From: Bacteroidota bacterium
Lineage (GTDB): Bacteria; Bacteroidota; Bacteroidia; Bacteroidales; UBA1402
Direction: 5' to 3'
Assembly: GCA_030706285.1 (NCBI GenBank)
Contig: JAUZOU010000052.1
Span: forward strand, 1-12,061
Length of the DNA stretch: 12,061 nucleotides
Shown: positions 1 to 5,954 of the stretch, in pieces
Layout: each line of letters begins with the position of its first letter
Position numbering within the stretch: position 1 is the stretch's first letter
Translations under genes and position numbers: made by a program
Notes under the pieces: model-generated
Told to the model about the DNA's origin: nothing
What the model saw: only the letters and a program-made list of their open reading frames with translations
Database searches by the model: none

Positions 1-16
1 ATTTTTTGAATATTGC

Positions 17-38
17 GATATCAAAATGATATCAAAAT
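17..38 (+). repeat. perfect 11-bp tandem direct repeat, two copies
   Basis: The unit GATATCAAAAT occurs at 17-27 and again immediately at 28-38. It ends 13 bases before the ATG at 52. Each copy carries the palindrome GATATC, so the two palindrome centres lie 11 bp apart, about one helical turn. This could be an operator, or simply an A-rich translation-enhancing leader, which is common in Bacteroidota. The repeat itself is directly visible; any regulatory role is inference. Confidence 0.5.
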
Positions 39-51
39 AATTCAACTGATC

Positions 52-1023
52 ATGAAAACAAAAGAAGAGATTTTTGAGGGAGTAAAACTCCCTGGCATAC
101 CGATGTTGATCTTTAACATCGTATTTTTGTCAGCTATTATAGGTATGTTTATCTATAATCTGACACTTCCTGAAGATTGTTTACTGCAGAATGTGCTGAT
201 GAGCATTGATATGGTGCTGTTTTTCATCAGTTGCTTTTTATGGAACGGATTTATGCAAATCGAACCGAATGAAGCTAGGGTACTGATCTTTTTTGGTAAA
301 TACGAAGGGACGGTGAAAGAGAACGGCTATTTTTGGGTCAATCCGTTATTTGTCAAAAAGAAACTGACCTTAAGAGCCAGAAACCTGGATGTCGAACCGA
401 TTAAAGTGAATGACAAAAGTGGAAACCCAATCTTAATCGGCTTGGTTGTGGTTTGGCGAGTGGCAGATACCTATAAGGCTTCTTTCGAAGTAGACAATGC
501 GTCGATGGTTGGCACGACAGCACAAGATAAGAAGTCGGCGGACAACGTTTCAGAAAAAATGAAAGCTTACCAGAATTTTGTCATGGTACAAAGCAACGCG
601 GCTTTGCGTAATGTTGCCGGCTCTTATGCCTATGATCATGCGGGCATGGACAAAATGGAAGAGTTGACCCTTCGTTCCGGTGGGGAAGAAGTCAATCAGA
701 TTCTGGAAAAGCAGCTGAATGAACGTTTGGCCATTTCAGGTATCGAAGCGGTTGAAGCACGGATTAATTATCTGGCCTACGCACCGGAAATCGCAGCAGT
801 CATGTTGCGTCGCCAGCAAGCAGATGCCATTATTTCAGCCCGTGAAAAGATTGTCGAAGGGGCTGTCGGAATGGTGAAAATGGCCTTGGACAAGTTGTCT
901 GCCGAAAATATCATCGAGCTGGATGATGATAAGAAAGCAGCCATGGTCAGCAACCTGCTTGTGGTACTTTGCAGCGAAGAGTCAACCCAACCGGTTGTCA
1001 ATACGGGAACGTTGTATAATTGA
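52..1023 (+). CDS. SPFH/band-7 domain integral membrane protein
   Basis: This is a 323-residue membrane protein of the SPFH (stomatin/prohibitin/flotillin/HflK) superfamily. From the ATG, two hydrophobic segments are visible at about residues 16-36 and 48-68. A band-7 domain follows, opening with an EPNEARVLIFFGKYEG motif, and a helical C-terminal part includes the family-typical stretch LNERLAISGIEAVEARINY. Such proteins form large membrane-bound oligomers linked to protease control or membrane microdomains; the exact role here is unknown. The ATG at 52 is preferred over a TTG at 13, which would add 13 residues encoded by a tandem repeat. Compared with the Bacteroides homologues I remember, roughly residues 150-173 look like an insertion rich in K, S and D before the YQNFVMVQSNAALR helix. 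The next gene is in the same frame 6 bases after the stop, so co-transcription is likely. Confidence 0.88.
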   Translation: MKTKEEIFEGVKLPGIPMLIFNIVFLSAIIGMFIYNLTLPEDCLLQNVLMSIDMVLFFISCFLWNGFMQIEPNEARVLIFFGKYEGTVKENGYFWVNPLFVKKKLTLRARNLDVEPIKVNDKSGNPILIGLVVVWRVADTYKASFEVDNASMVGTTAQDKKSADNVSEKMKAYQNFVMVQSNAALRNVAGSYAYDHAGMDKMEELTLRSGGEEVNQILEKQLNERLAISGIEAVEARINYLAYAPEIAAVMLRRQQADAIISAREKIVEGAVGMVKMALDKLSAENIIELDDDKKAAMVSNLLVVLCSEESTQPVVNTGTLYN

Positions 1024-1029
1024 TCAGGG

Positions 1030-1218
1030 GTGGCAAAAGAAAGCAAATCCAAAAGTTTCGTGTTGCGTATCGATTCAGACGTGATGGGTGCACTCGAAAA
1101 ATGGGCGGCTGACGAATTCAGAAGTACCAACGGGCAGATATTGTACCTGCTCGACCAGGCGCTCAGGAAAAGCGGTAGAGCTCCCAAAAACAAGAAAACG
1201 GAGCCACCTACCAAATGA
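1030..1218 (+). CDS. Arc-type ribbon-helix-helix DNA-binding protein
   Basis: This is a 62-residue basic protein. Residues 9-16 (SFVLRIDS) form the predicted DNA-contacting beta strand. They are followed by two helices, EKWAADEFRSTNGQI and YLLDQALRKSG, the pattern of Arc/MetJ ribbon-helix-helix repressors that bind as dimers. A Lys/Pro-rich tail ends the protein. The start is GTG at 1030; no ATG lies before the conserved strand. The upstream SPFH stop codon at 1021 is in the same frame, so only TCA GGG separates that stop from the GTG. Pairing of this small protein with an SPFH gene is, from memory, common in Bacteroidales, and it might regulate its own operon. The target site is not known. 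Confidence 0.8.
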   Translation: MAKESKSKSFVLRIDSDVMGALEKWAADEFRSTNGQILYLLDQALRKSGRAPKNKKTEPPTK

Positions 1219-1255
1219 GACAAAGAAGGTTGTCTCCTGAATCGTAGAACCTTCT
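1217..1255 (+). terminator. competing hairpins after the SPFH/Arc pair, possible weak terminator
   Basis: Two perfect stems can form but not together. GAGACAA (1217-1223) pairs with TTGTCTC (1230-1236) around a 6-base loop, and the first stem base lies inside the TGA stop. AGAAGGTT (1224-1231) pairs with AACCTTCT (1248-1255) around a 16-base loop. No T-run follows directly, although an A-run and T-run (AAAAAAAT, G, ATTTTT) comes at 1266-1280. A terminator or a 3' end stabiliser is possible; the call is uncertain. Confidence 0.4.
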
Positions 1256-1338
1256 ACCGACAGGCAAAAAAATGATTTTTAACGGCTTGACAGGGAAATA
1301 AAATACGACAAACGTTTTTAAACAACGTATAATTTGTT

Positions 1339-1346
1339 TATCTTTG
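1339..1346 (+). promoter_or_regulatory. -7 promoter element for DUF177-rpmF
   Basis: TATCTTTG is an exact match to the Bacteroidota sigma-factor -7 consensus TAnnTTTG. It lies 25 bases before the TTG start at 1372, which predicts a leader of about 20 nt. A convincing TTTG -33 box at the usual distance is not seen; the run GTTTTT near 1314-1319 is the only approximation. Confidence 0.65.
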
Positions 1347-1371
1347 CGGGGTTTAAAAAAAACAGGTCACC

Positions 1372-1950
1372 TTGGGAAAGTTTGATCAATACAAGATAGC
1401 ACTCAAAACGCTGGAAGTCGGTACCTACACGTACGAATACATGCTGGACGACGACTATTTCAAGAAGATTGACAGTCCTGAAGTGCAACGAGGCAAAGTC
1501 GAAGCCAAAGCTGTCGTACGGAACAACGGAACTTCCTTTGAAATTCAGTTTCAGCTGGAAGGATCTATTCTGATTCCTTGTGATCGGTGTTTGGACGACA
1601 TGGAACTGCCTATCAGCCAGAAAAGCCGGTTGATTGTTAAGCTGGGTAAGGATTATTCAGAAGAAAGCGATGAGATTATCGTGATACCGGAAGACGAAGG
1701 TGAAATAAACCTGGCGTGGTTTTTATATGAATTCATTGCGCTGAGTATTCCTGTTAAGCATGTACATCCTCCCGGAAAGTGCAATAAGTATATGACCAGC
1801 AAGCTCAAAACACATCTGGTCAAAAGTTCGGGAGACGATCAGGAAGAAGGCGGAGACCTATTTGAAGATGTCGAGGAAGACGTTGAATCCGAACCAGAAC
1901 AAACCGACCCGAGATGGGACGACTTAAAGAATATAATCGATAATAACTAA
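1372..1950 (+). CDS. DUF177 family protein (YceD-like, 23S rRNA accumulation)
   Basis: This 192-residue protein begins MGKFDQYKI, the usual opening of Bacteroidales DUF177 proteins. It shows the family's CxxC pair (C70, C73, in PCDRCLDDM), a GEINLAWFLYEFIALSIP core and a third Cys at C137 in PPGKCNK. An acidic linker at about 155-180 precedes the final DPRWDDLKNI motif. YceD/DUF177 proteins are needed for normal 23S rRNA accumulation in E. coli and plants and usually sit directly before rpmF, as here (11-base gap). The start must be TTG: an in-frame TAA lies at 1354-1356, and no other start codon falls between it and the conserved N terminus. Function in this phylum is by homology only. Confidence 0.9.
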   Translation: MGKFDQYKIALKTLEVGTYTYEYMLDDDYFKKIDSPEVQRGKVEAKAVVRNNGTSFEIQFQLEGSILIPCDRCLDDMELPISQKSRLIVKLGKDYSEESDEIIVIPEDEGEINLAWFLYEFIALSIPVKHVHPPGKCNKYMTSKLKTHLVKSSGDDQEEGGDLFEDVEEDVESEPEQTDPRWDDLKNIIDNN

Positions 1951-1961
1951 TAAGAAAAGAA

Positions 1962-2153
1962 ATGGCACATCCTAAACACAAACATTCGAAAACCAGAACG
2001 GCGAAGAGAAGAACCCACGATAAAGCAGAAGCTCCTACACTGGCAGTTTGTCCACAATGCGGCGCTCTGCACATCTATCATACAGTTTGCCCTGAATGTG
2101 GTTACTACCGCGGAAAAATCGCTATCGAGAAAGCTGAAGCTGCTGCTGTATAA
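1962..2153 (+). CDS. rpmF: 50S ribosomal protein L32, zinc-binding form
   Basis: This 63-residue protein has the canonical L32 opening MAHPKHKHSKTRTAKRRTHD. Two zinc-ligand pairs follow: C30/C33 in CPQCG and C43/C46 in CPECGYYRG. It is therefore the C+ form, which needs zinc; many bacteria also keep a zinc-free paralogue, none of which is visible here. L32 is part of the large subunit near the peptidyl-transferase entrance. Length and motif order are normal, with a short Ala-rich tail. It is translated from an ATG after an A-rich leader, co-transcribed with DUF177, and closed by a strong terminator at 2208. Confidence 0.97.
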   Translation: MAHPKHKHSKTRTAKRRTHDKAEAPTLAVCPQCGALHIYHTVCPECGYYRGKIAIEKAEAAAV

Positions 2154-2207
2154 GCGCCACTTTTTACAACTGCATAGTGGGAACACGTTGTTCTGACTGA
2201 ATTAATG

Positions 2208-2243
2208 AAAAAAGACCTTGGCCATCCGATCAAGGTTTTTTTT
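2208..2243 (+). terminator. Rho-independent terminator after rpmF
   Basis: ACCTTG (2215-2220) pairs with CAAGGT (2231-2236) around a 10-base loop. The stem extends through a G:U pair (2214/2237) into six A:T pairs (2208-2213 with 2238-2243), and the T-run begins in the 3' arm. This closes the DUF177-rpmF unit and separates it from fabH. Confidence 0.85.
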
Positions 2244-2280
2244 GTCTCAAACTTATGCCGGATAAGTCGATAAAATCCCT

Positions 2281-2288
2281 TATTTTTG
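2281..2288 (+). promoter_or_regulatory. -7 promoter element for fabH-era-der
   Basis: TATTTTTG is an exact TAnnTTTG match lying 16 bases before the fabH ATG, so the predicted leader is only about 10 nt. It follows the rpmF terminator, consistent with a separate transcription unit. No clear -33 box is visible. Confidence 0.55.
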
Positions 2289-2304
2289 CACAAAAATACG
2301 AAAA

Positions 2305-3303
2305 ATGAGAAATTTGAATGCCGCAATTACCGGGATTGGAGGGTATGTACCTGAGTCAATCCTGACAAACGAAGACATCACCAAGTTAGTCGATACGACC
2401 GATGAGTGGATTACTTCCCGCACCGGAATCAAGGAGAGGCGCATCCTGAAAGAGAAACATGCCGGCTCTTCATATATGGGAACCAAAGCTGTTGAGGAAT
2501 TGCTCAAAAAGACCCATGTTGATCCTTCCGAAATCGATGCATTGATTTGTTCCACGACGACAGGCGATTACATCCTTCCTTCCACAGCCTCAATCATCGC
2601 TGAAAATTGTGGTATCAAGAACTCATTTGCCTATGACCTTTCAGCTGCCTGTAGCGGATTTCTGTTTGGATTGGTCAATGGTGCTACTTTCGTAGAATCA
2701 GGACGTTACAAGAAAGTCATTGTTGTATCGACAGAAAAAATGTCGGGTGTAACCAATTATACCGATCGTACCACGTGCCCGTTATTCGGTGATGGTGCTG
2801 CAGCCGTTCTGCTGGAACCGACAACGGAAAACTACGGACTCATTGACAGTGTTTTGCATACTGATGGTTCAGGTTTTCCTCACTTGCATATTAAAGCTGG
2901 TGGTACGGCTTTTCCGGCTACGAATGAAACCATTGCCAAACATCAACATGCTGTCTATCAGGAAGGTCAGGCCGTCTTTAAAGCGGCAGTCTCCAGACTG
3001 GTCGAAGCTTCCGAAGAAATCAGGGACCGCAACAATCTGAAAGTGGAAGATATCACCTGGGTTGTTCCTCATCAGGCCAACATGCGCATCATCGACGCGG
3101 TTATGCGTACTATGAAAATGCCGATAGAGCAGGCTATGATCAACATCGAGAAATATGGTAACACGTCGTCAGCTTCAATTCCTATCTGCCTTTGGGAGTG
3201 GGAAGATAAGCTGAAAAAGGGTGACTTGCTCGTTATGTCAGCGTTCGGTGCCGGTTTTACCTGGGGATCCGTGCTGCTGAAGTGGGCCTATACAAAAGAA
3301 TAA
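2305..3303 (+). CDS. fabH: beta-ketoacyl-ACP synthase III
   Basis: FabH condenses acetyl-CoA (or branched acyl-CoA) with malonyl-ACP, the first step of type II fatty-acid synthesis in the cytosol. The 332-residue product has the full catalytic triad in the right order: C116 in DLSAACSGF, H256 in VPHQANMRI and N286 in EKYGNTSSASIP. The glycine-rich end (SAFGAGFTWGSVLLKW) is also typical. Branched-chain substrates would be expected in Bacteroidales, but specificity cannot be read from the sequence. It follows rpmF as in many bacteria, here without plsX in between, and leads into era 21 bases later. Start is an ATG behind an A-rich leader. Confidence 0.97.
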   Translation: MRNLNAAITGIGGYVPESILTNEDITKLVDTTDEWITSRTGIKERRILKEKHAGSSYMGTKAVEELLKKTHVDPSEIDALICSTTTGDYILPSTASIIAENCGIKNSFAYDLSAACSGFLFGLVNGATFVESGRYKKVIVVSTEKMSGVTNYTDRTTCPLFGDGAAAVLLEPTTENYGLIDSVLHTDGSGFPHLHIKAGGTAFPATNETIAKHQHAVYQEGQAVFKAAVSRLVEASEEIRDRNNLKVEDITWVVPHQANMRIIDAVMRTMKMPIEQAMINIEKYGNTSSASIPICLWEWEDKLKKGDLLVMSAFGAGFTWGSVLLKWAYTKE

Positions 3304-3324
3304 TTGCCTGTAATCAAATTAATT

Positions 3325-4206
3325 ATGCACAGAGCGGGGTTTGTCAATATTGTCGGTAATCCGAATGTCGGGAAGTCGACCCTTATGAATAATCTGGTGG
3401 GGGAGCGTGTTTCCATTATTACATCCAAGGCGCAGACAACCCGTCACCGCATAATGGGCATTGTCAACGGGGAAGATTTTCAGATTGTCTATTCGGACAC
3501 GCCTGGTGTCCTTACCCCCAATTACAAGCTGCAGCAGTCTATGTTGGATTTTTCTCAGTCTGCTCTGATCGATGCCGATATACTGCTTTATGTGACCGAT
3601 ACGGTCGAATCTATAGACAAGCACAAAGAATTTATCCAGAAAGTACAGAAACTGGATATCCCGGTCCTTGTCGTAATCAATAAGATTGACTTGTCCAATC
3701 AGGAAGCCCTTGAAAAACAGGTCGAAACGATGGCAGCCTTGATACCGAAAGCGGAGATCTTCCCGCTTTCAGCCTTACGTAAGTTCAACATCCAGAACCT
3801 GTTGAAACGGATCCAGGAGTTGTTACCGGAATCGCCTCCCTATTTTGACAAGGATGCTCTGACCGATAAGCCGGCTCGCTTTTTTGTGACGGAAATCATT
3901 CGCGAGAAGATTCTGCTCTACTATCAGAAAGAAATTCCGTACAGCACCGAAGTGGTTGTGGAAACATACGAGGAAGGAAAAGATCTGGTCAAGATCAATG
4001 CCGTCATCTTTGTGGAACGGGAAAACCAGAAGGGTATTATTATCGGTCATCAGGGGAAAGCCCTGAAGAAGACCGGTACGGAAGCCCGCAAGGATATTGA
4101 AGCCTTTCTGCAGAAGAAAGTCTTCCTTCAATTGTTCGTCAAAGTCGAAAAAGATTGGCGTAACAAAGATTCAAAACTAAAACAGTTCGGTTATCAACTG
4201 GACTAG
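3325..4206 (+). CDS. era: GTPase Era
   Basis: Era binds 16S rRNA near its 3' end and checks assembly of the 30S subunit. The 293-residue protein has all GTPase motifs: G1 GNPNVGKS (11-18), the switch I stretch KAQTTRHR, G3 DTPG (58-61), G4 NKID (119-122) and G5 SAL (149-151). A C-terminal KH domain carries the GHQG loop (241-244) that contacts RNA. The ATG at 3325 gives the family opening MHRAGFVNIVG. A TTG at 3304, directly after the fabH stop, would add seven residues not expected from homologues. Its position between fabH and der indicates one operon. Confidence 0.96.
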   Translation: MHRAGFVNIVGNPNVGKSTLMNNLVGERVSIITSKAQTTRHRIMGIVNGEDFQIVYSDTPGVLTPNYKLQQSMLDFSQSALIDADILLYVTDTVESIDKHKEFIQKVQKLDIPVLVVINKIDLSNQEALEKQVETMAALIPKAEIFPLSALRKFNIQNLLKRIQELLPESPPYFDKDALTDKPARFFVTEIIREKILLYYQKEIPYSTEVVVETYEEGKDLVKINAVIFVERENQKGIIIGHQGKALKKTGTEARKDIEAFLQKKVFLQLFVKVEKDWRNKDSKLKQFGYQLD

Positions 4207-4240
4207 CCGCAGAGGCTGGTCACAACTTAAAAAACACTAA

Positions 4241-5560
4241 ATGGGAAATATCGTAGCTATTGTCGGACGGCCGAATGTCGGGAAGTCCACTCTCTTCAAT
4301 CGCCTCACTAAATCACGTCAGGCCATTGTGGATGATGTGTCGGGCACTACCAGAGACCGCCAGTATGGCCTGGCCGAGTGGTGCGGTACTGAGTTCTCCG
4401 TCATCGATACAGGCGGTTGGGTGAACAAGTCAGGCGACGTGTTCGAACTGGAAATCAAGAAACAAGTCGAGATCGCCATCGAAGAAGCTGATGTTATCCT
4501 GTTTGTCGTAGATATTCAGAACGGCCTGACAGACTTGGATATGCAGGCTGCCAAGGTCCTTCGAACGACAAAGGACCGCCCCATACTCTTGGTTGTCAAC
4601 AAGTCTGATACTTTTGAGATGGAATACGGAGCCGCTGAATTTTACAGCCTCGGGCTCGGTGACCCGATTGCCATTTCAGCGATGAACGGGACCAATACCG
4701 GAGACTTTCTCGATTTGCTGGTAAGCAAGTTTGATAAGAATAAAGAGATCGTGGAAAAGTACGACGATCTGCCCAAGATTGCCATCATCGGACGTCCGAA
4801 TGCAGGAAAATCTTCCCTTATTAATGCGTTTTTGGACGAAGAGCGCAACATAGTGACGGATATTGCCGGTACCACACGCGATTCGACCTATACTCGCTAC
4901 AATAAGTTCGGCTTTGATTTTTACCTGGTCGATACCGCCGGTATCCGGAAAAAAGGCAAAGTCACCGAAGACCTGGAATATTATTCAGTCATCCGGTCCA
5001 TCCGGGCCATTGAAGATGCGGACATCTGCGTGCTCATGATCGATGCGACCAGAGGCATCGAAAGCCAGGATATGAACATTTTTTCACTTATTCAGAAGAA
5101 CAGGAAAGGATTGGTTGTCTGCGTCAACAAGTGGGATTTGGTGGAAGACAAAGACAATAAAGCTGTCAAGACTATGGAAAATGCCATTCGTGAACGGTTT
5201 GCCCCTTTTGTCGATTTCCCCATCGTTTTTACGTCTGTAATTAGCAAACAGCGTATATTCAAAACACTGGAACAGGCAAAAGCCGTATTCGAAAACCGTC
5301 AGCGACACATTCCGACCAACAAACTCAACGAATTTTTTCTGCCACTGATTGAAGCCTACCCACCGCCTGCTACGAAAGGCAAATACATCAAGGTCAAGTA
5401 TGTGACACAGTTGCAAGGGCCAATTGTACCAACGTTTATTTTCTTTGCCAATCTACCGCAATACATCAAAGAGCCCTACAAGCGGTTTGTTGAAAACAAG
5501 CTGCGGGAACAATGGAATTTCTGCGGTATGCCGGTACAGATCTTTTTCCGTCAGAAATAG
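4241..5560 (+). CDS. der: ribosome biogenesis GTPase Der (EngA)
   Basis: Der is the only bacterial GTPase family with two tandem G domains; it acts in 50S subunit maturation. In the 439-residue product, domain 1 shows GRPNVGKS (9-16), DTGG (56-59) and NKSD (120-123). Domain 2 shows GRPNAGKS (184-191), DTAG (231-234) and NKWD (296-299). A KH-like C-terminal domain follows, ending in a basic FRQK tail. Length and order are normal. It lies 34 bases after era; two ribosome-assembly GTPases in one operon suggests shared growth-linked control. A 14-bp near repeat begins at 5547, inside the last codons, and recurs at 5561. Confidence 0.97.
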   Translation: MGNIVAIVGRPNVGKSTLFNRLTKSRQAIVDDVSGTTRDRQYGLAEWCGTEFSVIDTGGWVNKSGDVFELEIKKQVEIAIEEADVILFVVDIQNGLTDLDMQAAKVLRTTKDRPILLVVNKSDTFEMEYGAAEFYSLGLGDPIAISAMNGTNTGDFLDLLVSKFDKNKEIVEKYDDLPKIAIIGRPNAGKSSLINAFLDEERNIVTDIAGTTRDSTYTRYNKFGFDFYLVDTAGIRKKGKVTEDLEYYSVIRSIRAIEDADICVLMIDATRGIESQDMNIFSLIQKNRKGLVVCVNKWDLVEDKDNKAVKTMENAIRERFAPFVDFPIVFTSVISKQRIFKTLEQAKAVFENRQRHIPTNKLNEFFLPLIEAYPPPATKGKYIKVKYVTQLQGPIVPTFIFFANLPQYIKEPYKRFVENKLREQWNFCGMPVQIFFRQK

Positions 5561-5584
5561 TCCGTCAGCAATCCGGTATCATAC

Positions 5585-5594
5585 CCTGATCAGG
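5585..5594. repeat. 10-bp palindrome downstream of der
   Basis: CCTGATCAGG is a perfect 10-bp palindrome 24 bases after the der stop, next to a short GGTATCATACC dyad at 5576-5586. No T-run follows, so it is a poor terminator candidate. Such palindromes occur by chance about once per 1,024 positions, so little weight should be put on it. Confidence 0.3.
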
Positions 5595-5638
5595 TTGAAC
5601 TATCAAAATGTCTGAAAAAAAGGCTATTCTTATCTATG

Positions 5639-5675
5639 TTAACCATCTTTAACCAATTAAGGCCCGATTAATCGG
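5639..5675. promoter_or_regulatory. possible operator: TTAACCA direct repeats and a 12-bp palindrome
   Basis: TTAACCA occurs at 5639-5645 and 5649-5655, exactly 10 bp apart. It is followed by the perfect palindrome CCGATTAATCGG at 5664-5675, ending 10 bp before the -7 box at 5686. The placement, in the -60 to -20 region of the predicted promoter, suits a regulator site. No matching transcription factor can be named, so the role is inferred from position only. Confidence 0.3.
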
Positions 5676-5685
5676 CGAAAATTGT

Positions 5686-5693
5686 TATTTTTG
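5686..5693 (+). promoter_or_regulatory. -7 promoter element of the der-mnmA intergenic transcript
   Basis: TATTTTTG matches TAnnTTTG exactly. The predicted start point is near 5700. The next open reading frame is more than 250 bases away and lies beyond a strong terminator, so this promoter most simply drives a short non-coding transcript. No good -33 TTTG is present at the expected distance. Confidence 0.55.
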
Positions 5694-5699
5694 TTTCGC

Positions 5700-5855
5700 A
5701 GGCATAATAAAGACTCAACAAGCCCTGCAAGCGGCAATAGGTAGGACTTACAGACTCACAGATTGAAATCAACTTTTCATCGTTTTAGTTACAAAGACAT
5801 TCTTTTTACATGAGCTCTTTCCCGAATCGATTGGTTTGGGAAAGAGTCTTTTTTT
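5700..5855 (+). ncRNA. candidate small RNA of about 155 nt, unassigned
   Basis: The 394-base gap between der and mnmA contains a complete small transcription unit: an exact -7 box at 5686-5693, a body without any sizeable ORF, and a strong intrinsic terminator ending at 5855. The 5' end can form a stem, GCAGG (5698-5702) with CCTGC (5724-5728). Further in, TGAAA (5764-5768) can pair with TTTCA (5775-5779). AGACTCA occurs twice (5711-5717 and 5752-5758); AAAGACTC (5709-5716) is fully complementary to GAGTCTTT (5844-5851) at the 3' end. This could close the molecule end to end or compete with the terminator. I cannot match it to a named family; 6S RNA and the Bacteroidales RNA motifs in Rfam are the ones to test. 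A long attenuated mnmA leader is the alternative, but mnmA has its own -7 box downstream. Confidence 0.55.
5815..5855 (+). terminator. strong Rho-independent terminator
   Basis: CTCTTTCCC (5815-5823) pairs perfectly with GGGAAAGAG (5838-5846). Three more pairs (GAA with TTT, one a G:U) extend inward to leave an 8-base loop. A run of seven T begins at 5849. It is the best terminator in the window and defines the 3' end of the intergenic transcript. Confidence 0.88.
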
Positions 5856-5889
5856 ATCGGGCCTCTCGTTTTTTCATCCGTAGAATGAT

Positions 5890-5897
5890 TAACTTTG
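5890..5897 (+). promoter_or_regulatory. -7 promoter element for mnmA
   Basis: TAACTTTG matches TAnnTTTG exactly and lies downstream of the terminator, 57 bases before the mnmA TTG start. The predicted leader is about 50 nt. A T-run at 5869-5874 sits near the -33 position but is not a proper TTTG box. Confidence 0.6.
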
Positions 5898-5954
5898 CAG
5901 CGATGAAGAATTGTTATAAACAACAGTCAGACAACATTTAACGTATCATAACTA

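Noticed and set aside
13..51. TTG upstream start for the SPFH protein
   Set aside because: The extra 13 residues come from a DNA tandem repeat, and an ATG with an A-rich leader lies at 52.
1303..1330. ATACG/CGTAT inverted repeat upstream of the DUF177 promoter
   Set aside because: Only the outer five bases pair, 18 bases apart; the interior is not symmetric, so it is at chance level.
5424..5615. 63-codon frame over the der 3' end
   Set aside because: Out-of-frame shadow of der, which is clearly coding here.
5903..5941. 12-codon ORF between the mnmA -7 box and mnmA
   Set aside because: The predicted transcript start falls essentially on its ATG, leaving no leader, and it is too short to support.
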